Shown here: piece by piece, positions 52,514-61,631 of the stretch
Layout: each line of letters starts with the position of its first letter
How positions within the stretch are numbered: the stretch's first letter is position 1
Assembly (NCBI GenBank): GCA_937888905.1
Contig: CALATA010000012.1
Location: 62,001-126,000, forward strand
DNA length: 64,000 nucleotides
Direction of reading: 5' to 3'
Source of the DNA: Terrimonas sp937888905
GTDB taxonomy: Bacteria; Bacteroidota; Bacteroidia; Chitinophagales; Chitinophagaceae
Made by a program: the position numbers and the translations under genes
The notes under the pieces: model-generated
Database searches by the model: none
What the model was told of the DNA's origin: nothing
What the model saw: only the letters and a program-made list of their open reading frames with translations

Positions 52514-52837
52514 AAAAACCACCCCGGCACTGTCCTTCCGGGATGGCAACTGCATGAGAAATTGCTTGTACTGCAATTGGAACACAATGTAGAAAAGAGC
52601 TGCTGTAAATATCCTATCCCATTGTTAGAGCAACGTTAGCCCATGATTACCTTATTGTGAATGGTCAATCGTGAATGGTCAATGGTGAATCGTCAATCGT
52701 GAATCGTCATTGATCTCTGTGACTCATTACTTATAACTTATTACTTACTACCGGCTGTTTAACGTTGCACCTGCCTTTTTTAATATTTAATATTACCTTA
52801 TTGTTAATTTTTGTACCTTGTAAGTATTGTATTGCCT
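52514..52837. other. 324-bp gene-free stretch with heptamer array 12
   Basis: No gene is seen. A hairpin CCACCCCGG/CCGGGATGG (52519-52546) follows the glycosyltransferase stop; its A/T tract is on the side that suits the minus strand. Repeats at about 52655-52758 are GTGAATG/GTCAATC units, then TACTTAT-type units and linker GGCTGTTTAA. An AT-rich promoter region follows, with a TAATTTTTG-like -7 element (52805-52813). Confidence 0.65.
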
Positions 52838-54025
52838 GTGAACTTACAACGCCTCATACTTCCCTGGTTAATCCTGTGCCTTTCCGGTCCCCTATACGGT
52901 CAGCAGGAAAAAGTACATTTTGACTTTTACGGCGACCCCGTTGAGTTTGCATTCAACAAAACTTCCCGAAGCGAATTTACCGGTACACTTTCCTCCGGCA
53001 ACATCACTACATTTTACCAGCAACTGGATCCGGCACCTTATGCTTCCATGATCGAAATGCTGAAAGGTTACAAAGACACGCACCAGGCCGACGACTGGCT
53101 GTTCTATCAACTCATCAGACGCACGGCACAGGCCATCAGCCCCAAGGAAGACGACTACCTGCGTTACACCTTGTACAAATGGTACCTGCTCAGCAAATGT
53201 GGTTATGATGCCATACTGGCCACATCCGGGTCGCGCATTCTTTTTTATGTGCAGAGCGATGAACACATTTACAATATTCCCAGCCGTATCGTCAACGGGC
53301 GCCAGTATGTATGCCTCAACTTTCACGATTACAAAGGCATCGACCCCTCAAACGAATTCTTTGCACCTGTTGAGCTAAAAATACCGGAAGCCGTAAATGG
53401 TTTTTCTTACCGCATTACCCGCCTGCCGGGCTTCAATGATACCGATTACCAGGAAAAAGAACTCAGCTTCCGTTATTACCAGCAGGATTATCATTTCAAA
53501 GTGAAGATTAATCAGCAGGTGAAAAACATTTTTGCCAATTATCCCGTAGTTGATTATGCGGCCTATTTCAATATTCCTTTAAGCCGCGAAACGTACAGCA
53601 GCCTTATTCCTTTGCTTCGCAAAAATGTGCAGCATATGCGTGTACGCGACGGCGTCGATTACCTGATGCGGTTTACGCGTTATGCTTTTTTGTTTGAACC
53701 CGACACCGATCAGTTCGGTGCAGAAAAAAGATTGACACCGGAGCAAACATTGCTCAATGATAAGAGTGATTGCGACGACCGCGCGGCGCTTTTCTTTTAC
53801 CTGGTAAAAGAAATTTATAACCTGCCGATGCTGGTACTGAGCTTTCCTCACCACGTGACTATTGCCGTGAAGTTTGACAAACCCGTTGGAAAGACGATCG
53901 AATACAAGGGTGAAAAATATTCTATGTGTGAACCAACACCGCAGCAGGATGATCTTGCACTCGGTGACTGGTTGCCACAGCTCCGCAAACAGCCTTACGA
54001 AATTGCTTACGCTTACCGACCCTGA
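52838..54025 (+). CDS. Secreted transglutaminase-like protein
   Basis: 395 residues from GTG 52838 (first residues NLQRLILPWLILCLSGPLYGQ after the initiator form a signal peptide). A TTG at 52811 would overlap the likely -7 element and is rejected. The N-terminal ~260 residues are beta-rich with many Tyr/Phe. The C-terminal portion has a transglutaminase-core pattern: Cys in DKSDCDDRAALFFYLVKE, His in FPHHVTIAVKF, and a later acidic residue (EPTPQQDD), as in Cys-His-Asp proteases/transglutaminases. It may act on envelope proteins or peptidoglycan peptides. Single gene with a strong bidirectional terminator at its end. Confidence 0.75.
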   Translation: MNLQRLILPWLILCLSGPLYGQQEKVHFDFYGDPVEFAFNKTSRSEFTGTLSSGNITTFYQQLDPAPYASMIEMLKGYKDTHQADDWLFYQLIRRTAQAISPKEDDYLRYTLYKWYLLSKCGYDAILATSGSRILFYVQSDEHIYNIPSRIVNGRQYVCLNFHDYKGIDPSNEFFAPVELKIPEAVNGFSYRITRLPGFNDTDYQEKELSFRYYQQDYHFKVKINQQVKNIFANYPVVDYAAYFNIPLSRETYSSLIPLLRKNVQHMRVRDGVDYLMRFTRYAFLFEPDTDQFGAEKRLTPEQTLLNDKSDCDDRAALFFYLVKEIYNLPMLVLSFPHHVTIAVKFDKPVGKTIEYKGEKYSMCEPTPQQDDLALGDWLPQLRKQPYEIAYAYRP

Positions 54026-54051
54026 CCCCGGTTCTTACTAACCCGTTGATA

Positions 54052-54087
54052 CAAAAAAAGCCGGTCCGTTTTAACGGACCGGCTTTC
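54052..54087. terminator. Bidirectional intrinsic terminator
   Basis: A perfect stem AAAGCCGGTCCGT / ACGGACCGGCTTT with loop TTTA and A/T tracts on both flanks. It serves the convergent transglutaminase-like gene and the beta-helix lipoprotein gene. Confidence 0.9.
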
Positions 54088-54108
54088 CTATCTTAAACGT
54101 CAAACAGA

Positions 54109-55476
54109 TTAATAAGCTGCGTTCTGAGGATCCCAGTTTGTCCAGCCGGCAGCCCAGTTGGTTGTACCAAAGGCACCGCGGTAGGTTGTAGAGGTGAAAC
54201 CTGTCATGCCGGTAAAGCTTGCGCCGGCAAGGGCAGGTGAACCGGTTTTAGGCAGGAAGTTGGGGTTGGTGGAATAAAAAGGAGCTTCCAGCTGAATATC
54301 GTTGATATTGGTGTAAGTGATACAACCGTCGGCTTCTGCTTTCGTTTTGATCTGAGCGGCCGTAGCAACGGTGCTGTTGGAACGATAAGGGTTTGTTTCA
54401 GCGTGCACCAGGTTGTTCTTGAACTCAGAGATATTGTTTACATAGTAGTCGGTCACTGTTTCATCGCTTTCCATAGAGAAACCTGCATCGGGGTGACCCA
54501 TCAGGATAGAGTTGCGCAGTACGAACTGTGTAGCTCTTCTCCAGCGGTTGGAGTAGTTGTGGTTGGCAGCAGCAGTAGCGCTGTTGGGACCAATGATGGT
54601 GAAGTTGCTCAATTGAGGACGTGTGCGCGGAGTAGCAGTTGTGCCACCGGCGTTGTTGTCGCACTCGATACCGTTACCAGCATCACCCGGATCCACGAAG
54701 TCAGGCTTACGCATAGATACCGCAAACTGGATACGGCCTACATAACCGTTGTCGAAGTCGAAGTCGTCATCCGCAGTCGCAAGTGCCACAATGTTTTTAG
54801 CGTTTACAGTACCACCGAAAAATTCATAAGCGTCGTCGTTACCGAAAGACACCTGGATATTTTCGAGGATTGTACCGCTGCCGACACCACCGCAGGTAAG
54901 ACCGTTGATCTCGGAACCCGGATCAGAAGCGATACCAGCAAATTCGATACGTACATATCGCAGGATGCCGCTGTTGTCAGCAGCAATGCTGCCACCGTAT
55001 TGGGCGTTCACCCCACCTTCGATAGTTGGAGTAGTCGGATGGTTGGTAGGCGCATTACCCAGCAGGATGATGCCACCCCAGTCACCAGGAAGTCTTGAAC
55101 CGGGCTTGCGGCCGGAAGTGAATACGATAGGTTCAGTCTGCGTACCATCAGCGATCAGGCGCGAGTTACGCTCGATGATCAGCGCACCTTTGGAAATAGT
55201 ATCACCGACAATTACAGAACCGGCAGCGATCGTCAGGGAAGCACGATTGGTTACGTACACATAACCTTTCAGGGTGTACTTGCCTTTTGGCAGTACCACA
55301 TCTTCAGAGATCTGACCGGTGATGATCTTGCTGCAGATGATTTGCTCTTGTTTGGTGCCATCGGAACAACCAGAGCCGCCGTTACCGTTGTTGGTTGTAG
55401 AATCGTCGATTTCGACTTTCACACATGCCGTGAAGAGCAGTGACGATACGACAAGTGCAGACAGGACTTTTTTCAT
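54109..55476 (-). CDS. Beta-helix-like lipoprotein paired with TonB receptor
   Basis: 455 residues with a lipoprotein signal (MKKVLSALVVSSLLFTAC, Cys18) followed by a low-complexity Asn/Gly/Ser linker. The body looks like a right-handed parallel beta-helix: repeated short strands such as LTIAAGSVIVGD, IVFTSGRKPGSRLPGDWGGIILLGNAP, and NIQVSFGNDDAYEFFGGTVNAKNIVALATADDDFDFD, with several Asp-rich turns that could bind cations. It starts 49 bp after the TonB receptor gene ends and is in the same transcript. Thus it is probably the surface partner of that receptor and shares its Pho-box-like promoter. Ligand unknown. Confidence 0.8.
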   Translation of the reverse strand: MKKVLSALVVSSLLFTACVKVEIDDSTTNNGNGGSGCSDGTKQEQIICSKIITGQISEDVVLPKGKYTLKGYVYVTNRASLTIAAGSVIVGDTISKGALIIERNSRLIADGTQTEPIVFTSGRKPGSRLPGDWGGIILLGNAPTNHPTTPTIEGGVNAQYGGSIAADNSGILRYVRIEFAGIASDPGSEINGLTCGGVGSGTILENIQVSFGNDDAYEFFGGTVNAKNIVALATADDDFDFDNGYVGRIQFAVSMRKPDFVDPGDAGNGIECDNNAGGTTATPRTRPQLSNFTIIGPNSATAAANHNYSNRWRRATQFVLRNSILMGHPDAGFSMESDETVTDYYVNNISEFKNNLVHAETNPYRSNSTVATAAQIKTKAEADGCITYTNINDIQLEAPFYSTNPNFLPKTGSPALAGASFTGMTGFTSTTYRGAFGTTNWAAGWTNWDPQNAAY

Positions 55477-55525
55477 ATAATTGTCAGGTTTGTATGTTTT
55501 AGACGAGAGGATTGTGTATTGATAA

Positions 55526-58279
55526 TTATTTTTTCAGGTCGAGATTGTAATTGAATCCAAGTGAAATGGTGGTTCCCATACGGTAGTCGATGAAAGGCAG
55601 TGTGCCTTTGCCGTTGAACGCCTCCTGGTAAGAAACATAGCGCTGGTTCAGGATATCGCTTACAGTCAGTCTTACTTCACCTTTGCGTTTGAATACTTTC
55701 TGAGAGATCTGGAAGTCGACCAGGTCGCGCGGACGCTCATAGATGCTCGGGAAAGTGGCGTTGCCTACAAGTGCCAGGCGTTTACCGATACGGTTATAGA
55801 GCAGCGAAACGTTGGTGCCGTTTTCACCATCATATTGGAAGCCTGCATTGATCAGGTAAGGGCTCTGGCCTTGCAGCGGGCGATTGGTTGATTCGAGTTT
55901 ATCACCGGCTGCATTGGTATTACCTACCTGCACTTTGGAGAAGATCACCGATACGTTACCATTGAAGTACAGGTTCTCCAGCCATTTTGAGCCGCCAAGG
56001 AAAGAAAGGCTCTTGCGGAATTCAGCTTCCACGCCAATCAGGTTAGCCTTCTCTGCGTTGCGGTATTCGTATTGACGGCGGCTGCCCGTGCTCGATTCGT
56101 TGAGCGTAAGTTCAATCGGATCGGCAAAGTTCTTATAGAATGCACCGAGTGATAACAATTCCCCCGAACGTGGATAGTATTCATAACGTACGTCGGCATT
56201 CAGGATGCTGCTACGTTTCAGGCCCGGCGTACCGGAGATAGAAGCCAGTTGTTCAAAATCGAAGAAGGCAAAAGAAGCTACTTCGCGGAACTCAGGACGT
56301 GCTACCGTGCGTGAACCGGCTACACGGAAGTTTGTTTTGCTGTTCACGCTCCAGGTAAGGTTGGCAGAAGGCAGCACATCAAACTTATTTGTATTCAGGA
56401 TCGATGCTTTATCGGAAGTAAGCGTGTTAGATTTCAGGAACTGTTCGAAGTTTTCAAAACGGCTGCCCCATACGATACGGATCGCATCATTCAGTTTGTT
56501 ATCAAACATTACGTAACCGGCACTCAGGGCAGATACGCCGTAATATTTATCAGAAGGGTTCTGCAGGTCGGTGGTGTAGTAGAATCCATCAGGACGGAAG
56601 TTCTGGTGCAGGAAGGCCTGATCGAAAGGCTGCGTGGTGATAGACTGATCGTCCGGCTCTTTCAGCCCCAGGATGATGCCGCGGAAATCGCGGAGGCGGA
56701 CAGTTGCGGAACCACCCACTTTCACCGTTTGCTTGTGTGCACCCAGCGTGAAAGGAATAGCCAGGGAGGCATTGTAACCAAAAGCATTATCGCTCAGATC
56801 ACTGAAGAAACGGTTGGTGTTGTTACCACGCAGGTTCAGTGTCAGCGGTCCGCTGGAACCGATCGTGCGTGAATACGTTTGTACACGCAGATCAGGTGTT
56901 TGTTTGTGGTTATAAGAATAGTTCAGGTTCCATTGAAAACGGATGTCTTTGAACAACTGATGGGTACCTTCCAACTGGGAAGAGTACAAGGTGCGCTGAT
57001 TCAATACTGAGGAACGAAGCGATACTTCCTGCAGACCGTCAAAGTTGAGACCGCTGCGCACATAGTAGTTATCGTCGAGCAACTGGTTGTACAGGTTCTT
57101 GAAGGCTACTTTGTGACGGCCTTTGGTCCAGGCGATGTTGGCAACAGCCCCCCAGTTAACGGTGTATTTATTCTGTGCGTCGGTATAATCGAAATATTCG
57201 TTCAGTTCTTTGTTGGCATTGTAAAGTTGTTTGGCGTTGCGGTAAGTGACGCCGATCACAGAACCCCATTGTGCATTGTTCTTTGTGCGCACGACATTGG
57301 ACCATGTCAGGTTGTACTGCTGTATAGGACCGGCGGTGCTTTGTGCCTGGCGGTAAACGTCGTCGCGGAATGATTTTGATACGGCTACTTTGTCGTCCGT
57401 AGTCAGGTAGTTGTAAGCACCGTATTTTTTGGGATAAGCAGATGGCAGTTTGCGGTCGCTGAAACCGAGCCAGTCGTTAGGGCCGCGCTCATTGCTCAGA
57501 AAATCTTTAAAAGTAGACTGGGTGTTGTAACCGAGGCTCACACCGAATGCCAGCTGGCTGCTGGTAGGAATGTCTTTGGTAATAACCTGTACCAGGCCAC
57601 CGGCAAACTCACCTGTAAGATCGGGTGTAGCGGTTTTATTGATAATAATATTATCGATCAGTTGCGAAGGGATAACGTCGAAAGAGAAGGCTTTTTTGTC
57701 AGGCTCGGAACTGGGCAGTTGTGCGCCGTTAATAAAAGCTGAATTGTAACGGTCGCTCAGACCGCGGATTACCACAAACTTATTGTCCTGGATGGAAGTG
57801 CCGCTCACACGGCGAAGAACCTCACCGGTGTTCTTGTCCGGCGTACGGCGGATGAAGTCGGCGGCGATACCGCTTGACACGGCCGTGTTATTTTTCTGGA
57901 AGTTGAGCAGGGTATTGGTACTCTCCATGCGACGTGAAGTGGTGCGGACCGTTACACCGGCCAGATCGCTGGGCGCAAATTCCAGCACGATATCCAGTGT
58001 ATTGTCGAGTCCGGCGCCGATCACCACATCGGAAACTTTTTTACCTATATAATTAACAGCGGAAAATTCGAGTTCGTATTTAGTGCCGGGAGTTAGGTTG
58101 AGGCTGTAACGACCTTCCACGTTGGACGTAGTGCCATTCTGGGTGCCGGAGATCCTCACTGAAACGCCGCTAACCGGTTCATTACGGTTGTTGACGATCT
58201 TACCGGTGAGCTTCTCCTGCGCGTGAAGAACAAAGCTCAACAGCGAGAAGAGAAGCGTTAAATGCAGCCTGGAGTACAT
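55526..58279 (-). CDS. TonB-dependent outer-membrane receptor under a Pho-box-like promoter
   Basis: 917 residues from ATG 58279 (MYSRLHLTLLFSLLSFVLHAQ, signal peptide); an ATG at 58297 sits against the -7 element and is less likely. Next is a CarboxypepD_reg-like domain (LTGKIVNNRNEPVSGVSVRISGTQ). The plug domain includes FIRRTPDKNTGEVLRRVSG and VVIRGLSDRYNSAFINGAQLPSSEPDKKAFS. A large barrel with an aromatic C-terminus (SLGFNYNLDLKK) follows. It is the first gene of an operon with the beta-helix lipoprotein. Six 11-bp-spaced repeats in its promoter suggest induction by a PhoB-type regulator, so uptake of a phosphorus compound is a reasonable guess, not shown by the sequence itself. Confidence 0.9.
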   Translation of the reverse strand: MYSRLHLTLLFSLLSFVLHAQEKLTGKIVNNRNEPVSGVSVRISGTQNGTTSNVEGRYSLNLTPGTKYELEFSAVNYIGKKVSDVVIGAGLDNTLDIVLEFAPSDLAGVTVRTTSRRMESTNTLLNFQKNNTAVSSGIAADFIRRTPDKNTGEVLRRVSGTSIQDNKFVVIRGLSDRYNSAFINGAQLPSSEPDKKAFSFDVIPSQLIDNIIINKTATPDLTGEFAGGLVQVITKDIPTSSQLAFGVSLGYNTQSTFKDFLSNERGPNDWLGFSDRKLPSAYPKKYGAYNYLTTDDKVAVSKSFRDDVYRQAQSTAGPIQQYNLTWSNVVRTKNNAQWGSVIGVTYRNAKQLYNANKELNEYFDYTDAQNKYTVNWGAVANIAWTKGRHKVAFKNLYNQLLDDNYYVRSGLNFDGLQEVSLRSSVLNQRTLYSSQLEGTHQLFKDIRFQWNLNYSYNHKQTPDLRVQTYSRTIGSSGPLTLNLRGNNTNRFFSDLSDNAFGYNASLAIPFTLGAHKQTVKVGGSATVRLRDFRGIILGLKEPDDQSITTQPFDQAFLHQNFRPDGFYYTTDLQNPSDKYYGVSALSAGYVMFDNKLNDAIRIVWGSRFENFEQFLKSNTLTSDKASILNTNKFDVLPSANLTWSVNSKTNFRVAGSRTVARPEFREVASFAFFDFEQLASISGTPGLKRSSILNADVRYEYYPRSGELLSLGAFYKNFADPIELTLNESSTGSRRQYEYRNAEKANLIGVEAEFRKSLSFLGGSKWLENLYFNGNVSVIFSKVQVGNTNAAGDKLESTNRPLQGQSPYLINAGFQYDGENGTNVSLLYNRIGKRLALVGNATFPSIYERPRDLVDFQISQKVFKRKGEVRLTVSDILNQRYVSYQEAFNGKGTLPFIDYRMGTTISLGFNYNLDLKK

Positions 58280-58294
58280 AGCAGTAATTTCCGG

Positions 58295-58372
58295 CAAAGG
58301 TTGCGGTTGCAGGTTACCACACTGTTACGGCCACGTTAAGCAATTGTGAGCTGAATGTTACGGCAATGTTAC
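58295..58372 (-). promoter_or_regulatory. Six-unit Pho-box-like array and -7 element of the TonB receptor promoter
   Basis: Plus-strand 5-mers start at 58313, 58324, 58335, 58346, 58357 and 58368 (exactly 11 bp apart): GTTAC, GTTAC, GTTAA, GTGAG, GTTAC, GTTAC. On the coding strand they read GTAAC/TTAAC/CTCAC. After a 10-nt gap the -7 element is AACCTTTG (58302-58295), then 15 nt to ATG 58279. This is the longest such array in the window. Confidence 0.68.
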
Positions 58373-58570
58373 CTGCTGCGGCTAATGGCACGCGGGTCGG
58401 TCGTTTTCAGGCCGGTTTAAACGGGAGAGCTTGATTCACAGCGCTTCATCTGCCTGAAACGGCAAAAAGTTTTCCTCAATCTGTATTAAGGAATTATTAA
58501 TTCTACCTTTATATCCCCAGCCCCGCTAAGGAAGCCAGTATTTTCGCACCCGATATTAAAAACTAATAAA

Positions 58571-59218
58571 ATGGGCCTCAATTCTTTCCTCAAGATCTTT
58601 ATGCCGAAGAACCGCATCTTCTTCGAACTGTTTGAACAAGTGGCTGATAACGTGGCCAAAATGGGCGTAGTGATGAAAGAAGTGGTAGCGGAGACTGATT
58701 TTGACAAAAGAGCCGCCCTCATCAAAGTGATTGAAGACCTCGAGCATGCCAACGACGAACTCACACACAGTGTATTTACCGAGCTTGGACGCAACTTCAT
58801 CACACCCTTCGACCGCGAAGACATTCACTACCTCGCCACCTCCCTCGACGATATCGCCGACTATATATATGCTTCTGCGAAAAAGATCAACTTCTACCGC
58901 GTGAACCCCAACGACATGGGCATGCAGAAAATGGCCGAACTGATCGAGCAGGGCGCACAGCAGATCCGTATCGCGGTTCGCGAGCTGCGCAACATGAAAA
59001 ATATGCGCAACATCACGGAAGCCCTGGTAAAGATCAACAGCATCGAAAACCAGGCCGACGATATTTTCGACATGAGCATCGAGCGCCTCTTCGCTACCGA
59101 ACCCGACGCCAAAGAAGTGATCAAAAAACGTGAAATATACCAGGTAATGGAAATCGTGACAGACAAGTGCGAAGACGCCAGCAATGTCATTGAAAGTATT
59201 ATTATCAAATACGCCTGA
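58571..59218 (+). CDS. DUF47 (PhoU-like) phosphate transport accessory protein
   Basis: 215 residues, all-helical, matching DUF47: MGLNSFLKIFMPKNRIFFELFEQ at the start, and Glu/Asp metal-binding-like motifs such as EDLEHANDELTHSVF and DREDIHYLATSLDDIADYIYASA. PhoU-like proteins modulate phosphate transport and signalling. It is followed 48 bp later by a PiT-family permease gene, the standard pit accessory arrangement. It is divergent from the TonB receptor operon; the Pho-box array lies on the receptor side of the shared 291-bp gap, and no good array faces this gene. Confidence 0.92.
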   Translation: MGLNSFLKIFMPKNRIFFELFEQVADNVAKMGVVMKEVVAETDFDKRAALIKVIEDLEHANDELTHSVFTELGRNFITPFDREDIHYLATSLDDIADYIYASAKKINFYRVNPNDMGMQKMAELIEQGAQQIRIAVRELRNMKNMRNITEALVKINSIENQADDIFDMSIERLFATEPDAKEVIKKREIYQVMEIVTDKCEDASNVIESIIIKYA

Positions 59219-59266
59219 TCCGGTTTTCCCACAGAACCAGCCGTTTGCTCACGTATAAACTAATTT

Positions 59267-60463
59267 ATGGCTTCTTTCCTGATTGCGATTATTGTACTGG
59301 CCCTCGTATTCGACTACATCAATGGTTTTCATGATGCAGCCAACTCCATTGCCACGGTAGTATCCACCAAAGTACTCACCCCCTTTCAGGCCGTACTCTG
59401 GGCTGCGCTCTTCAACTTCGTTGCCTTCTTTATCTTCAAAGACCATGGTGTGGCAGATACCATTGCCAAAACCGTGAAAAAAGATTTTGTCACCCTTGAA
59501 GTGATCTTTTCGGGACTGGTAGCGGCCATTATCTGGAATTTGTTTACCTGGTGGAGAGGTATTCCCTCTTCTTCCTCGCATACGCTCATCGGTGGACTCA
59601 TTGGCGCGGCGCTGGTACATACCGGCAGTTTTCAATCGATCAACTCAGGGCCCGTTATCCAGATCGCCCTGTTCATCTTCCTCGCACCGCTGATCGGTAT
59701 GCTGATGGCCTTTATCATTTCACTCTGGTTCATGTATTCTTTCCGCAAAGGATGGGGACCAAAGCTGTTTTCGATGGGCGTCATCATCGCGGTATTCATC
59801 TTCCTGGCGTTGGTGCTGGAACGTGACCCTGCCCAATTGAAAAGTCATTACGATTCTTATGTCCTGAAAGTTATTTTCCATTCGCAGAATTTCAAATGGA
59901 TACTGCTGGCCTCTATCCTGCTGATCATGGCTTCTTTCTCGCTTTTCCTCAGCAACCTGAATGCACACAAAGCCAATATCTGGTTTAAAAGACTGCAGCT
60001 CGTTTCTTCCGCCATCTTCAGTGTGGGCCACGGTGGTAACGATGCGCAGAAAGTAATGGGCATCATTACCGCGGCATTGATCGCCGGCGGACAAATCAGC
60101 AGTTTCAGCGAAATGCCTGTGTGGGTGCCGCTCGCCTGTTATGCAGCCATTGCCGTGGGCACCATGAGCGGCGGCTGGAAGATTGTAAAGACCATGGGTA
60201 CACGCATTACCAAAGTAACGCCGTTTGAAGGAGTGGCCGCTGAAACAGCCGGTGCCCTGACCCTCTTCATCACGGAATCGCTGAAGATACCGGTAAGTAC
60301 CACGCATACCATTACAGGAGCCATCATGGGTGTGGGTGCCACCAAACGCCTCTCGGCCGTACGCTGGGGCGTTACCATCAACCTCCTCTGGGCATGGGTA
60401 CTTACTATTCCTATCAGCGCGCTTATTGCCGCCTGCGTGTATTACGTAGTACATCTGTTTTAA
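59267..60463 (+). CDS. Inorganic phosphate transporter, PiT family
   Basis: 398 residues with about 10-11 TM helices. The PiT signatures are both present: the N-terminal block DYINGFHDAANSIATVVST and the C-terminal block SVGHGGNDAQKVMGIITAAL, each with the conserved Gly/Asn/Asp of the duplicated PD001131-type repeat. PiT proteins import metal-phosphate complexes with protons (or Na+). The upstream DUF47 gene makes this a pit operon. Low-affinity, constitutive uptake is typical of the family. Confidence 0.94.
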   Translation: MASFLIAIIVLALVFDYINGFHDAANSIATVVSTKVLTPFQAVLWAALFNFVAFFIFKDHGVADTIAKTVKKDFVTLEVIFSGLVAAIIWNLFTWWRGIPSSSSHTLIGGLIGAALVHTGSFQSINSGPVIQIALFIFLAPLIGMLMAFIISLWFMYSFRKGWGPKLFSMGVIIAVFIFLALVLERDPAQLKSHYDSYVLKVIFHSQNFKWILLASILLIMASFSLFLSNLNAHKANIWFKRLQLVSSAIFSVGHGGNDAQKVMGIITAALIAGGQISSFSEMPVWVPLACYAAIAVGTMSGGWKIVKTMGTRITKVTPFEGVAAETAGALTLFITESLKIPVSTTHTITGAIMGVGATKRLSAVRWGVTINLLWAWVLTIPISALIAACVYYVVHLF

Positions 60464-60504
60464 ACGAATAAGGCTGAAGGATTTCGGTTATCCGTTTTCT
60501 CCGT

Positions 60505-60512
60505 TACTTTTG
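60505..60512 (+). promoter_or_regulatory. Candidate -7 element for galE
   Basis: TACTTTTG matches TAnnTTTG exactly, 14 bp before the galE ATG. At the -33 position there is TTT (60482-60484) rather than TTG. Confidence 0.5.
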
Positions 60513-60526
60513 CGGTAACTTTATTT

Positions 60527-61582
60527 ATGGCAAAAATTCTTGTAACAGGAGGTTGTGGTTATATCGGTTCGCATACATTGGTGGACCTGATCCAGAACGG
60601 TTATACGGTAATCTCGGCAGACAACAACTCCCGCTCCAATCCCGGTATTCTTAATGGTGTGGAACAGATCACCGGTAAGACCGTCAAAAATTACAAAGTA
60701 GACCTTTGCAACTTCGACGATACGTTTGCTATTTTCCAGGAAAATCCCGACATCGCAGGCATCATTCATTTTGCCGCCTACAAAGCGGTGGGTGAATCGG
60801 TAGAAAAGCCTTTGATGTATTTTGAAAACAACATTACGTCGCTGATCAACCTGCTGAAATGTGTACAGGAATTTCATGTTCCGCATTTTGTATTCTCCTC
60901 TTCCTGTACCGTGTATGGCACACCCGATGATATTCCGGTAACGGAGCTAACGATCCCCAAGCCCGCCGAATCGCCGTATGGCTATACCAAGCAGATGGGT
61001 GAACAGATCATCAATGAATTTGCCAAAAGCAGCGGCACGCGTTGCATCCTGCTGCGCTATTTCAATCCGGTAGGCGCACACCCTTCGGCCAAAATCGGAG
61101 AATTGCCGATCGGCCGCCCGCAAAACCTGGTGCCGGCCATTACGCAAACAGCGATCGGCAAACTGCCGTCCATGACCGTGCACGGATCAGACTACCCGAC
61201 ACGCGATGGCTCGTGCATCCGTGACTATATCCATGTTTCGGATATCGGGCATGCACACACACTGGCGTTGCAATACCTGGAACAGGGAAAGAACAAACGT
61301 CTGTGCGATGTATTCAACCTGGGTACGGGCAATGGCGTGAGTGTGCTGGAGGCCATCCACACATTTGAAAAAGTAAGCGGCGTAAAACTCAATTATACGA
61401 TTGGCCCGCGCCGTTCCGGCGATGTGGTGGCCATTTATGCCAACAACGACCTTGCGCGGAATGAACTGGGCTGGAATCCGGAATACACGCTGGAAGATAT
61501 GCTGAGCACTGCATGGGAATGGGAGCAGCGCCTGCTGGCAGATGATGCCATCTTCGGCAGCCAGCCGAAAGAGCTCAACTAA
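60527..61582 (+). CDS. galE: UDP-glucose 4-epimerase
   Basis: 351 residues. Extended SDR epimerase that interconverts UDP-glucose and UDP-galactose using bound NAD. Rossmann motif: VTGGCGYIGSHT at the N-terminus. Active-site Ser in FSSSCTVYG and the YxxxK pair in YGYTKQMGE. Substrate-side block RYFNPVGAHPSAKIGE and the C-terminal GPRRSGDVVAIYANNDLA, all typical of GalE. Normal length. It provides UDP-galactose for envelope glycans or the Leloir pathway; no gal operon is adjacent. Confidence 0.95.
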   Translation: MAKILVTGGCGYIGSHTLVDLIQNGYTVISADNNSRSNPGILNGVEQITGKTVKNYKVDLCNFDDTFAIFQENPDIAGIIHFAAYKAVGESVEKPLMYFENNITSLINLLKCVQEFHVPHFVFSSSCTVYGTPDDIPVTELTIPKPAESPYGYTKQMGEQIINEFAKSSGTRCILLRYFNPVGAHPSAKIGELPIGRPQNLVPAITQTAIGKLPSMTVHGSDYPTRDGSCIRDYIHVSDIGHAHTLALQYLEQGKNKRLCDVFNLGTGNGVSVLEAIHTFEKVSGVKLNYTIGPRRSGDVVAIYANNDLARNELGWNPEYTLEDMLSTAWEWEQRLLADDAIFGSQPKELN

Positions 61583-61606
61583 CCCGGTAATTAGCACTAA
61601 TTCACT

Positions 61607-61614
61607 TACATTTG
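61607..61614 (+). promoter_or_regulatory. Candidate -7 element for the transketolase C-terminal gene
   Basis: TACATTTG matches TAnnTTTG, 17 bp before the start codon at 61632. No clear -33 element. It implies transcription separate from galE. Confidence 0.45.
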
Positions 61615-61631
61615 CCATCTAATTTTTAGCT

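Noticed and set aside
52519..52546. Terminator for the glycosyltransferase gene
   Set aside because: The hairpin has its A/T tract on the wrong side for plus-strand termination; it may act on minus-strand transcripts only, so I did not call it as that gene's terminator.
52811..52837. TTG start at 52811 for the transglutaminase-like protein
   Set aside because: It lies on the probable -7 element and adds residues before an otherwise well-formed signal peptide that begins at GTG 52838.
58380..58570. Pho-box array facing the DUF47-PiT operon
   Set aside because: TATTAAG and TATTAAT lie 11 bp apart (58484, 58495), but they do not fit the NT[A/C]A[C/T] units or the 10-nt gap to a -7 element seen at the other three promoters.
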